Part shown: one piece after another, positions 1-5,609 of the stretch
Layout: the number at the start of each line of letters is the position of its first letter
Position numbering within the stretch: position 1 is the stretch's first letter
Assembly (NCBI GenBank): GCA_937920335.1
Contig: CALGUT010000303.1
Coordinates: 1 to 5,609 of the forward strand
Reading direction: 5' to 3'
DNA from: an uncultured Opitutales bacterium
GTDB lineage: Bacteria; Verrucomicrobiota; Verrucomicrobiia; Opitutales; UBA2995
DNA length: 5,609 bases
The notes under the pieces: generated by a model
Seen by the model: only the letters and a program-made list of their open reading frames with translations
Database searches by the model: none
Told to the model about the DNA's origin: nothing
Made by a program: the position numbers and the translations under genes

Positions 1-2
1 GA

Positions 3-431
3 AATGGCGGGAATGCGGCCAGCGCGTCTCACTTGGCTTGCGACATGGGTAAAGGGTCTTCGGATGTGCTGGGAAAGCGTTTCCGGGTAAGCACCTTAAA
101 CGACAATGCTGCTTGGCTAACTGCCATAGGAAACGATTATGCCTATGAGGATGTATTTGTCAGGCAGTTGGAGAATTTCGCCCGGCCCGGAGATGTATTA
201 ATCAGCGGAAGCGTCAGCGGAAACTCACCGAACTTGGTGAAAGCGTTCGAGTGGGCTAAAGAGCAGGGACTCACCACCGTTTCCATTACCAGTTCCAAGC
301 GCGGGCGGATGTCCGACCTGGCGACCCTGCCCATTGTGTTGCCCGATGAGCACTATGGCCGCGTAGAAGATATGCAGATGATGATCTACCACCTGATCGC
401 TTTCTGGTTTATCGAAAAAGAATCAAAATAA
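3..431 (+). CDS. SIS-domain sugar-phosphate isomerase, GmhA-like (5' end missing)
   Basis: This is the C-terminal 142 residues of a cytoplasmic SIS-fold protein. The frame is open to the left edge, so the real start lies upstream and the TTG at 33 is internal. The first residues, NGGNAASASH, match the GNGG(S/N)AA..H block of D-sedoheptulose-7-phosphate isomerases. SGNS at fragment residues 72-75 is the sugar-phosphate-binding loop, and the tail YGRVEDMQMMIYH matches the closing helix of GmhA. E. coli GmhA is about 190 aa, so roughly 50 residues are missing. Aligned by eye with E. coli GmhA, the metal-site residues H61 and H180 are kept (H10, H130), while E65 is Asp (D14) and Q172 is Glu (E122). 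The fold is secure. The substrate is not: it could be heptose phosphate, another ketose phosphate or a regulatory ligand. It may belong to a transcript separate from the downstream genes, because a REP hairpin follows. Confidence 0.85.
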   Translation, partial: NGGNAASASHLACDMGKGSSDVLGKRFRVSTLNDNAAWLTAIGNDYAYEDVFVRQLENFARPGDVLISGSVSGNSPNLVKAFEWAKEQGLTTVSITSSKRGRMSDLATLPIVLPDEHYGRVEDMQMMIYHLIAFWFIEKESK

Positions 432-478
432 CCAAAACCAAAAACGATGAAACGATTGATTGTTTCGGATTATTCCAA

Positions 479-552
479 CTGTAGGAGCGGGTTTATCCCG
501 CGATTCCACGGAAAGGCCTCGAAGCAATCGCGGGATAAACCCGCTCCTACAG
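479..552. repeat. REPIN-like element: two inverted REP hairpins
   Basis: A 27-nt arm at 479-505 is perfectly inverted at 526-552 around a 20-nt loop (506-525). Each arm holds its own hairpin, GCGGG-TTTAT-CCCGC (487-501, mirrored at 530-544), headed by the tetranucleotide GTAG at 481-484 (CTAC at 547-550). A GTAG head plus a GC-rich palindrome is the layout of REP sequences mobilised by RAYT (TnpA-REP, Y1 transposase) proteins, and two inverted REPs form a REPIN. No RAYT gene is in the window, so it would act in trans. In RNA the element would fold into a very stable stem. There is no T-tract, so it is not a canonical terminator, but it could stop or attenuate read-through, or protect the 3' end of the SIS mRNA. 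It ends 16 nt before the sulfatase start codon. The rest of the spacer 432-568 shows nothing clear. Confidence 0.85.
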
Positions 553-568
553 CTAACCACCCAATTTC

Positions 569-2008
569 ATGAAAAAATTCACCGCTCTTATTCTCCTACT
601 CATCCTTCACCCTTTAGCCTTCAGCCTTTCGGCTGCAGGCCGGCCACCTGTGGTGAGCCTGTCGCATCCAAACATTCTATTCGTATCCATTGATGACTTT
701 AATGACTGGGGACCCACTCAGCTGGACGGAGAGCCGTTCGATGTGGATACACCCAACTTCGACTCGCTGGCGGCTGAAGGGATATTGTTTAGAAACGCCC
801 ACTGCAATGCCCCTGTGTGCAATCCGTCACGCGCCTCCATCATGTCGGGGCTCCATCCAGCGACGACCGGTGTTTATGGCAATGGTCACGACTGGCTAGC
901 GAATGAGCGATACGATGACATTCTCCTGCTGCCTGAATATTTCAAAGAGCATGGCTACGCTACGCTGGGAGGTGGGAAGATCTATCATGCGAATCAGGGA
1001 ACCGAATTCGAACGGAAAGGGCTTTTCTCGCCCAGAGGTTGGGATGATTTCTTTCCGTCCTTCAATGCGCAATTGCCGGTGCAGAGTATGCCGGATGTCC
1101 TTCCGGACCGTGGCGAGGGGAAGTTCGATTGGGGCGGCACCGGTAAGCCGCTCGAAGAGATGGGGGATCACAAGGTGGTGAATTGGGCGATTGAGCAGCT
1201 TGAGGCTTCTCGCAACAAACCGCTATTTCTGGCAGTCGGGATCTATCGCCCGCACATGCCCTGGTTTGTTCCCGACGCGTTCTACGATCAGTATGAGGAT
1301 GTTGAAATTACACCTCCCACCAATCCGGATGACTGGGAAAAGAACATTCCTGAACCCCTTCTACCACCCCGACGATTCAAGGAGTTTGCCGGAAACCCGG
1401 GTCCTAGTCGTGGCTATGCCGCGTGTATCAGCTATGCAGATTTTGAACTAGGTAGACTCTTGGAGGGCTTAAAGGCTTCGCCGATTGCGGATAACACGAT
1501 TGTGGTGATCTGGTCGGACCACGGTTGGCACTTAGGCGAGAAGGAGCATTTCTCAAAGTTTACTCTCTGGGAAGAATCCACGCGGGTACCGCTGCTCATC
1601 TCGAGGTCCGGTGCCAAACCAAAAAAAGTGGATACAGCGGTCAGCTTGGTGGATGTCTATCCCACGCTGCTCGCTCTTGCGGGTCTACCAGAGAACAAGA
1701 ATAACGACGGTCAGAATCTGCTCCCGATTATCGAGGCAGAGACGGATCTCAATCGGGCCATCGTAACCTCGAAGAACGAGAATTATCACGCCGTGCGCGA
1801 TGGCCGCTATCGCTATTTTAAAACATACAACGCAGAAGCCTTGTTCGATCATTTCAACGATCCACGTGAGTTTAACAACATCGCCAACAACCCGGGAAGC
1901 GCTGCTATTATCAAGCGCCTGTCAAAGGCCCTGCCCACGGCTCCAATCCCAAGCATGCCCAAGCGAATAAAACCGAACGCCCCGCGCGACGACCTCCCAC
2001 CACGTTAA
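569..2008 (+). CDS. Secreted S1-family sulfatase, iduronate-2-sulfatase-like
   Basis: Hydrolyses sulfate esters, probably on a sulfated sugar, outside the cytoplasm. The 479-aa protein opens with a Sec signal peptide (MKKF, a hydrophobic core, then about LSAA-G near residue 23), which supports the ATG at 569 although no Shine-Dalgarno site precedes it. The C-P-S-R core (C84, P86, S87, R88) is the site where Cys becomes formylglycine, so a formylglycine-generating enzyme encoded elsewhere is required. Putative calcium ligands are D42-D43 and D317-H318. Further active-site candidates are K137, H140, H229 (RPHMPW) and K330. The block from DHGWHLGEKEH to FTLWEESTRVPL is typical of iduronate-2-sulfatase-like enzymes, and the spacing from H318 to K330 equals that of human IDS (H335 to K347). 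Length is normal for the family and all key residues are present, so it should be active. The natural substrate, such as an algal polysaccharide or glycosaminoglycan, cannot be told from sequence. Confidence 0.95.
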   Translation: MKKFTALILLLILHPLAFSLSAAGRPPVVSLSHPNILFVSIDDFNDWGPTQLDGEPFDVDTPNFDSLAAEGILFRNAHCNAPVCNPSRASIMSGLHPATTGVYGNGHDWLANERYDDILLLPEYFKEHGYATLGGGKIYHANQGTEFERKGLFSPRGWDDFFPSFNAQLPVQSMPDVLPDRGEGKFDWGGTGKPLEEMGDHKVVNWAIEQLEASRNKPLFLAVGIYRPHMPWFVPDAFYDQYEDVEITPPTNPDDWEKNIPEPLLPPRRFKEFAGNPGPSRGYAACISYADFELGRLLEGLKASPIADNTIVVIWSDHGWHLGEKEHFSKFTLWEESTRVPLLISRSGAKPKKVDTAVSLVDVYPTLLALAGLPENKNNDGQNLLPIIEAETDLNRAIVTSKNENYHAVRDGRYRYFKTYNAEALFDHFNDPREFNNIANNPGSAAIIKRLSKALPTAPIPSMPKRIKPNAPRDDLPPR

Positions 2009-2061
2009 CTGTGAGGCTGAGTTGCTTGAGCCCGAGTCGTTAATGCCACTTGTAGATTTAT

Positions 2062-2075
2062 CCGGTCGTGACCGG
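2062..2075. repeat. Short perfect dyad CCGGTC-GT-GACCGG
   Basis: A 6-bp inverted repeat with a 2-nt centre lies 53 nt after the sulfatase stop, in the 106-nt spacer before the isomerase gene. There is no T-tract, so it is a poor intrinsic terminator. It overlaps the -35-like hexamer of the candidate promoter at 2068-2096, so a protein-binding site (operator) is possible. A GTAG at 2052-2055 lies just upstream, so a degenerate REP remnant is another reading. A dyad this short can arise by chance. Confidence 0.3.
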
Positions 2076-2096
2076 GGCGATCGTCAAACCTAGAAT
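2068..2096 (+). promoter_or_regulatory. Candidate sigma-70-type promoter for the isomerase-kinase-oxidoreductase operon
   Basis: GTGACC at 2068-2073 (4 of 6 to TTGACA) and TAGAAT at 2091-2096 (5 of 6 to TATAAT) are separated by the ideal 17 nt. Transcription would begin near 2103, leaving a leader of only about 12 nt before the ATG at 2115. That fits the absence of a Shine-Dalgarno sequence there. The match is modest and was found by eye. Co-transcription with the sulfatase from an upstream promoter is also possible. Confidence 0.3.
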
Positions 2097-2114
2097 ACAA
2101 ACATAACCAATACA

Positions 2115-3158
2115 ATGAGTGCTTCAACTAACCGCCGTGTGTTCCTTAAATCCTCCGCCGCTTTTCTGGGTAGTTGCGCCTTGGCCGCATGTAATAAAAA
2201 TACATCTGCGGGTGGTTCTTCAAACAAGGAGGCAGGTTCTAAAATATCTTTGGCTCAGTGGTCGCTGCACAAAGCCCTGAAGGCCGGAGAGTTGGACAAC
2301 CTCGACTTCCCGCGCATTGCCCGGGAAGACTTTGACTTCGATGCCATCGAATGGTCCGGTCAATTCCTCAATGTAGAACACCCCAGACTTGGGGCTCAGC
2401 CGAAGGACCAAGCCTATTTGACCGAAACCAAACGGGTAACCGATGACCTCGGTCTTACCAATCTTCTCATCATGTGCGACCATGTGGGAAATCTGGGAGA
2501 TCCTGATAATACGCTGAGGAGTAATGCGGTTGAGGGACACTACGCCTGGGTGGAGGCCGCCAAGTTTCTCGGTTGCCATTCGATTCGGGTCAACGCGGCC
2601 TCCGACCCACTAATAAGTTCGGAAGAACAAATGAAGCTTTGTATCGATGGTCTTGGCCGGGTTTGCACCTTTGCTCAAACGCATGGCCTCAATGTGATTG
2701 TTGAAAACCATGGAGGACTCTCTTCCAATGGAGCCTGGCTCGCTTCCGTGATCTCCGGGGTTGGCCTGGACAACTGCGGCACCTTGCCGGACTTTGGTAA
2801 TTTCTATGTTGCGAGAAACCGAGGCAATCTCGAGCAATATGCTCTGAGCAAAAAGCCCTACGAAAACGATCCGATCTACCGGGAAGACGACATCGGCTTG
2901 GAATATGACCGTTACCAGGGAGTGGCTGATCTAATGCCGTTCGCCAAAGGAGTCAGCGCCAAGTCGCACGATTTCGATGCGGAAGGAAACGAAGTGAATA
3001 CGGACTACCACCGTATGCTGAAGATTGTAGTAGATTCTGGATACACTGGATACATTGGAATCGAGTACGAAGGAAGAACAACGCCGGAGATGGAAGGAAT
3101 TCAGCTCACCAAAACGCTGATTGAAAGGACCCTCGCGTCTTTGCATCAGTCAACTTAG
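2115..3158 (+). CDS. Tat-exported lipoprotein with sugar isomerase/epimerase TIM-barrel fold
   Basis: A 347-aa member of the xylose-isomerase-like TIM-barrel (AP endonuclease 2) superfamily. The N-terminus carries a twin-arginine motif, N-RRVFLK (residues 6-12), a hydrophobic stretch, and a lipobox L-A-A-C with C26 as the lipidation site. It should therefore fold in the cytoplasm, be exported by Tat and be membrane-anchored. A Ser/Gly-rich linker (31-43) leads into the barrel, which starts at ISLAQWSLH (44-52). Likely metal ligands sit at the ends of barrel strands: E197 (IVENHG), D226 (LPDFGNF), H285 (AKSHDFD) and E317 (IGIEYEG), by analogy with tagatose/psicose 3-epimerases. A segment at about 235-275 lengthens the gap between D226 and H285. 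Its location outside the cytoplasm argues against a phosphosugar substrate. Activity on an oxidised (keto) sugar made by the co-encoded GMC enzyme is plausible. The reaction could be isomerisation, epimerisation or glycoside elimination. The fold and export calls are firm; the reaction is not. Confidence 0.9.
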   Translation: MSASTNRRVFLKSSAAFLGSCALAACNKNTSAGGSSNKEAGSKISLAQWSLHKALKAGELDNLDFPRIAREDFDFDAIEWSGQFLNVEHPRLGAQPKDQAYLTETKRVTDDLGLTNLLIMCDHVGNLGDPDNTLRSNAVEGHYAWVEAAKFLGCHSIRVNAASDPLISSEEQMKLCIDGLGRVCTFAQTHGLNVIVENHGGLSSNGAWLASVISGVGLDNCGTLPDFGNFYVARNRGNLEQYALSKKPYENDPIYREDDIGLEYDRYQGVADLMPFAKGVSAKSHDFDAEGNEVNTDYHRMLKIVVDSGYTGYIGIEYEGRTTPEMEGIQLTKTLIERTLASLHQST

Positions 3159-3172
3159 CATTGAACGATCGA

Positions 3173-4132
3173 ATGACATCGCCCTGGTATATCGGCGTAG
3201 ACATCGGAGGCACCAAAATGGGCGTCTCCCGTTTCGATGTATCCACAGCTTCGGTCGCCGAAGTCGAGCGGTTCCCTACGGGAATTCAATGTAATCCAGT
3301 AGGCGCGATCAATCGTGTCGTCGCTATTGCCCGCGCTTGGATCGAAAAGGCAGGAAGCCCTCCAGAAGCAATCGGGGTTTCCGTTGGAGGAATGTATGAT
3401 ATTCATTCGGGATGCATGCGGCATGCCCCGCATCTTCCCTTGTGGGATGGATTTCCGATCATTTCTACTTTGAAGGATGCCTTTGGAGTGCCGGTTTTTG
3501 GCGAAAATGACGCCAACGCCTGCGCGTTGGCGGAGTGGCGTTTCGGTGCGGGTCGTGGTTGCGACGATCTCATTTTTCTGACCTTCGGAACAGGACTGGG
3601 CGCCGGGTTAATCCTCAATGGAAAGCTCTATCGAGGAAAAACCGGATTAGCGGGTGAAGTGGGCACCATGCGAATTTCAGAAACGGGACCGTCCATACGG
3701 GAAAAGCCGGGATGCCTGGAAGGGTTCGCCTCGGGCGCGGGAATCGCCATGCTGGCAAAGGACAGGCAAAGAACGAATCCGAGCCCTCTTTTGCCGCAAG
3801 AACCCAGCGCAAAAGACATAGCCGAGGCAGCGCGTCAAGGAGACCCTCTTTCGTTGTCTGTGCTTGAAGAGTGCGGCCACAAGCTTGGCCAAGGATTGGC
3901 GATTCTTATTGATGTCCTGAATCCCGAAAGAATTATCCTGGGGTCGATTTTCGCTCGTTGCGAACCGCTACTACGCACTTCCATCGAAGAATCCATTTTG
4001 AAGGAAGCGATGGCTGAAACCTGCAAGGCTTGTACAATCGTTCCCGCAGAGCTCGGCGAATCCATTGGCGATTATGGCGCCGCCACAGTGGCTGCCCTCG
4101 GAGTAGAAAACGCATTAAAGAAAACAATATGA
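3173..4132 (+). CDS. ROK-family sugar kinase (glucokinase/N-acetylhexosamine kinase-like), zinc motif lost
   Basis: Cytoplasmic ATP-dependent sugar kinase of the ROK family, 319 aa from the ATG at 3173. A TTG at 3161 would add four residues, but the phosphate loop lies close behind the ATG and neither start has a clear ribosome site. Numbered from the ATG: phosphate-1 loop GVDIGGTK (8-15); sugar-binding and catalytic block ENDANA (111-116) with D113 as the likely base; phosphate-2 loop FGTGLGAG (138-145); AGEVGT (160-165); CLEGFASG (181-188). In canonical ROK proteins the GEIGH His and a CxCGxxGC cluster bind zinc. Here the His is Thr (T165) and only C181 of the cluster remains, so zinc is probably not bound. 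E183 of the C-terminal block is kept. There is no N-terminal DNA-binding domain, so this is a kinase and not a ROK repressor. It lies 14 nt after the isomerase gene and overlaps the next gene by ATGA, suggesting it phosphorylates the sugar released by this operon. Its specificity is unknown. Confidence 0.9.
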   Translation: MTSPWYIGVDIGGTKMGVSRFDVSTASVAEVERFPTGIQCNPVGAINRVVAIARAWIEKAGSPPEAIGVSVGGMYDIHSGCMRHAPHLPLWDGFPIISTLKDAFGVPVFGENDANACALAEWRFGAGRGCDDLIFLTFGTGLGAGLILNGKLYRGKTGLAGEVGTMRISETGPSIREKPGCLEGFASGAGIAMLAKDRQRTNPSPLLPQEPSAKDIAEAARQGDPLSLSVLEECGHKLGQGLAILIDVLNPERIILGSIFARCEPLLRTSIEESILKEAMAETCKACTIVPAELGESIGDYGAATVAALGVENALKKTI

Positions 4133-4716
4133 AAATCAGAGAAGACCGAACTATCTGGACCGCCTCCAGGCTTATGAACAGACGCCAAGCCATCAAAAGA
4201 ACCGCCTTACTTTCGGGAGGAATGGTCTTCTTTAAGTATTCACTTCTTGGGCAAACTTCCAACCTAAACATTCCCGCAAGCGCCACGTTTGGCCCCAAGG
4301 AGGAAAACCTGTTACAATTAGTAGTCGATACGCTGATCCCGGCGACGGATACTCCAGGCGCAAAAGAGCTGAAGGTGGACCAATTTGTTTTGCTGATGGT
4401 AAACGACTGCCACAGCGAAGAGGACCAAACTGCCTTTTACGCGGGCCTGCATAACTTGGACGCCTTTACCGAAAAACACTTCGGTCAGTCCTTTGCTTTG
4501 TGCGACACCGATACTCGAGTTGAGGCTCTCAATAGCTTGAGTAAAAGCCCTGACACCACTCCGGAGTTACAGGCATTTTTCAAGATCACCAAGGACCGGA
4601 CGATACAAGGGTATCTAGAATCCAAATACGTTATGACTGAGGCGCTTCCGCATAAAATGATACCGGATCCTTACGATGGTTATTATCCTGCAAGCAAACT
4701 GGGAGGGGAAATTTAA
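4129..4716 (+). CDS. Gluconate 2-dehydrogenase subunit 3 family protein (Tat-signal small subunit)
   Basis: Small partner subunit of a GMC-type membrane or periplasmic dehydrogenase, 195 aa. The start at 4129 overlaps the kinase stop as ATGA, indicating translational coupling. An ATG at 4174 (residue 16) is an alternative that begins right at the signal, MNRRQAIKRTALLSGG. The twin-arginine pair R18-R19 followed by a hydrophobic stretch (27-40) is a Tat-like signal, though the motif NRRQAIK is weaker than consensus. The mature part starts with FGPKEENLLQLVVDTLIPA, then the TDTPGAKELKVDQFV block (73-87) diagnostic of the family, and ends with a Tyr/Pro-rich tail (PYDGYYPA). The family has no cofactor of its own. 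It is thought to assist assembly and carry the flavin subunit through Tat as a hitchhiker. The GMC gene follows immediately, with its ATG overlapping this stop by one base, which makes the pairing firm. The sugar oxidised need not be gluconate. Confidence 0.88.
   Translation: MKIREDRTIWTASRLMNRRQAIKRTALLSGGMVFFKYSLLGQTSNLNIPASATFGPKEENLLQLVVDTLIPATDTPGAKELKVDQFVLLMVNDCHSEEDQTAFYAGLHNLDAFTEKHFGQSFALCDTDTRVEALNSLSKSPDTTPELQAFFKITKDRTIQGYLESKYVMTEALPHKMIPDPYDGYYPASKLGGEI
4701..4708 (+). promoter_or_regulatory. Strong Shine-Dalgarno site for the GMC gene
   Basis: GGGAGGGG lies 7 nt before the ATG at 4716, inside the last codons of the small-subunit gene. It is the only strong Shine-Dalgarno match ahead of any start in this window, and it fixes the start of the GMC reading frame. 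Together with the TAATG stop-start overlap, it suggests coupled, efficient translation of the large subunit. Confidence 0.8.
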
Positions 4717-5609
4717 TGGCTAACACGAATATAGACAGCGTTAAGCAACGAAGCTACGATGCCATTGTCATCGGTTCCGGAATCAGCGGTGGCTGGGCGG
4801 CCAAGGAGCTGACGGAGAAAGGGCTCAAGACCCTGGTTCTCGAACGGGGTCGCGACGTGAAGCACATCGTGGATTATCCGACCGCCAATAAAATGCCCTA
4901 CGAGTTCGAACACCGCGGTGAAATCCCTCACGCCACACGCGAGGCCAATCCGATCCTCAGCCGAGCGGGCGCGTGGCAAGAGGATTCAGATCATTTTTTC
5001 GTTAAGGACAACGAGCATCCTTACGTTCAGAAAAAGCCATTTGACTGGATACGCGGATACCAGGTCGGCGGCCGGTCGCTTATTTGGGCCCGGCAAACGC
5101 AGCGCTGGAGCCAATACGATTTCGAAGGTCCTGCCAGGGATGGCTTTGCGGTCGACTGGCCTATTCGCTACGAGGACATCGCTCCCTGGTATAGCCATGT
5201 TGAATCGTTCGCCGGGATATCCGGAAACCAGGACGGACTCGCCGAATTGCCCGACGGGGAGTTCCTGCCTCCGAATCCACTCAATGCTGTGGAGGATCAC
5301 TTCAAAGAAACACTGCAAGAGAAGTTCGAAGGGCGGCATCTAATTGCCTCTCGTTTCGCCAATTTGACAAAATCGACGCCAACGCAGCTCGCCCAAGGCC
5401 GCTCTCAATGTCTGAGCCGACGCCTCTGTAAGCGCGGCTGCCCATTTGGTGGCTACTTTAGCAGCAATTCTTCCACTCTGCCCTGGGCGGAGAAAACCGG
5501 AAATCTTACACTGCGGCCCCATTCGGTTGCCCATTCCGTTATCTACGATGAAAAGCATGAAAAAGCGACCGGGGTGCGGGTCATTGACAGCCAAACCAAG
5601 GAAGTCATC
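4716..5609 (+). CDS. GMC-family FAD-dependent oxidoreductase, large subunit (3' end missing)
   Basis: The flavin subunit of a sugar/alcohol dehydrogenase. The first 298 residues are present and the frame runs open off the right edge. Family members are about 500-600 aa, so roughly half is seen. YDAIVIGSGISGGWAA (14-29) is the Rossmann FAD-binding motif with G20, G22 and G25, and E43 ends strand 2, where it would bind the adenosine ribose. GGRSLIW (118-124) matches the GMC flavin-contact signature. C232, C238 and C242 form a C-x5-C-x3-C cluster in CLSRRLCKRGCPFGG, a feature of the sugar/gluconate dehydrogenase-type GMC proteins. The catalytic His pair should lie downstream of the window. There is no signal peptide, so export would depend on the Tat signal of the small subunit encoded immediately upstream. 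Electrons probably go to a cytochrome c, which may be encoded next. Candidate reactions include C3 oxidation of a glycoside; the substrate is unproven. Confidence 0.92.
   Translation, partial: MANTNIDSVKQRSYDAIVIGSGISGGWAAKELTEKGLKTLVLERGRDVKHIVDYPTANKMPYEFEHRGEIPHATREANPILSRAGAWQEDSDHFFVKDNEHPYVQKKPFDWIRGYQVGGRSLIWARQTQRWSQYDFEGPARDGFAVDWPIRYEDIAPWYSHVESFAGISGNQDGLAELPDGEFLPPNPLNAVEDHFKETLQEKFEGRHLIASRFANLTKSTPTQLAQGRSQCLSRRLCKRGCPFGGYFSSNSSTLPWAEKTGNLTLRPHSVAHSVIYDEKHEKATGVRVIDSQTKEVI

Noticed and set aside
449..466. GAAAC...GTTTC dyad after the SIS gene as a terminator
   Set aside because: The stem is only 5 bp and AT-rich, with no T-tract after it. It is not convincing beside the much stronger repeat that follows.
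456..476. TTGATT and TATTCC as promoter hexamers upstream of the sulfatase
   Set aside because: The spacing is only 9 nt, and no better -10 lies 16-18 nt downstream. No promoter could be supported there.
479..552. The inverted repeat as a CRISPR unit or insertion-sequence terminal repeat
   Set aside because: There are only two arms, 20 nt apart, with no spacer series, no transposase between them and no target-site duplication recognised. The REP-doublet reading explains it better.
460..693. Open frame of 77 codons spanning the inverted repeat and the start of the sulfatase gene
   Set aside because: Its first half is the translated REPIN and its second half overlaps the sulfatase signal peptide and catalytic domain in another frame. 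It has no recognisable domain and is a typical spurious call over REP sequences.
4030..4128. Longer N-terminus for the small-subunit gene, starting inside the kinase gene
   Set aside because: The extra residues are Arg-rich out-of-frame translation of the kinase C-terminus. The ATGA start at 4129, or the ATG at 4174, places the twin-arginine signal properly at the N-terminus.
3155..4298. Several minus-strand open frames opposite the kinase and small-subunit genes
   Set aside because: They are shadows of well-supported plus-strand genes, with Arg/Pro/Ser-rich composition and no recognisable motif.
4713..5594. Minus-strand open frames of 84-117 codons
   Set aside because: They are antisense to the GMC gene, whose frame is open from 4716 to the edge with clear FAD and GGRSLIW motifs. 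None shows a domain of its own.

Overview
The window looks like a carbohydrate-catabolism locus from a bacterium of the Planctomycetota-Verrucomicrobiota-Chlamydiota (PVC) type, most likely a verrucomicrobial relative. This is inferred from gene content: an iduronate-sulfatase-like S1 sulfatase, a Tat-exported lipoprotein of the sugar isomerase/epimerase fold, and a Tat small subunit paired with a GMC oxidoreductase. Most starts also lack a Shine-Dalgarno sequence, and one spacer holds a REP-type inverted repeat. No rRNA, tRNA or phylogenetic marker is present, so the assignment is tentative. All genes are on the + strand.

Layout: (1) 3-431 is the 3' part of a SIS-domain gene of the phosphoheptose isomerase (GmhA) type, cut by the left edge. 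(2) The 137-nt spacer 432-568 holds a perfect 27-bp inverted repeat whose arms are each a small REP hairpin with a GTAG head, i.e. a REPIN-like element ending 16 nt before the next start codon. (3) 569-2008 is a secreted S1 sulfatase. (4) The 106-nt spacer 2009-2114 has a short dyad and a candidate promoter. (5) 2115-3158 is a Tat/lipobox TIM-barrel sugar isomerase-like protein. (6) 3173-4132 is a ROK sugar kinase lacking the family's zinc motif. (7) 4129-4716 is a Tat-signal protein of the gluconate 2-dehydrogenase subunit 3 family. (8) 4716-5609 is the N-terminal 298 residues of a GMC flavoprotein, cut by the right edge.

Genes 5 to 8 are packed as one operon: a short gap, then an ATGA overlap, then a TAATG overlap with a strong GGAGG site. 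A coherent reading, which is inference, is periplasmic processing of a sulfated or otherwise decorated glycoside. The sulfatase would remove sulfate. The GMC/small-subunit dehydrogenase, exported on the small subunit's Tat signal, would oxidise the sugar. The anchored TIM-barrel protein would isomerise, epimerise or cleave the oxidised sugar, and the cytoplasmic ROK kinase would phosphorylate the released monosaccharide. This resembles known 3-keto-glycoside pathways, but no substrate can be assigned from sequence alone. No CRISPR array, insertion sequence, integrase or RNA gene was seen.
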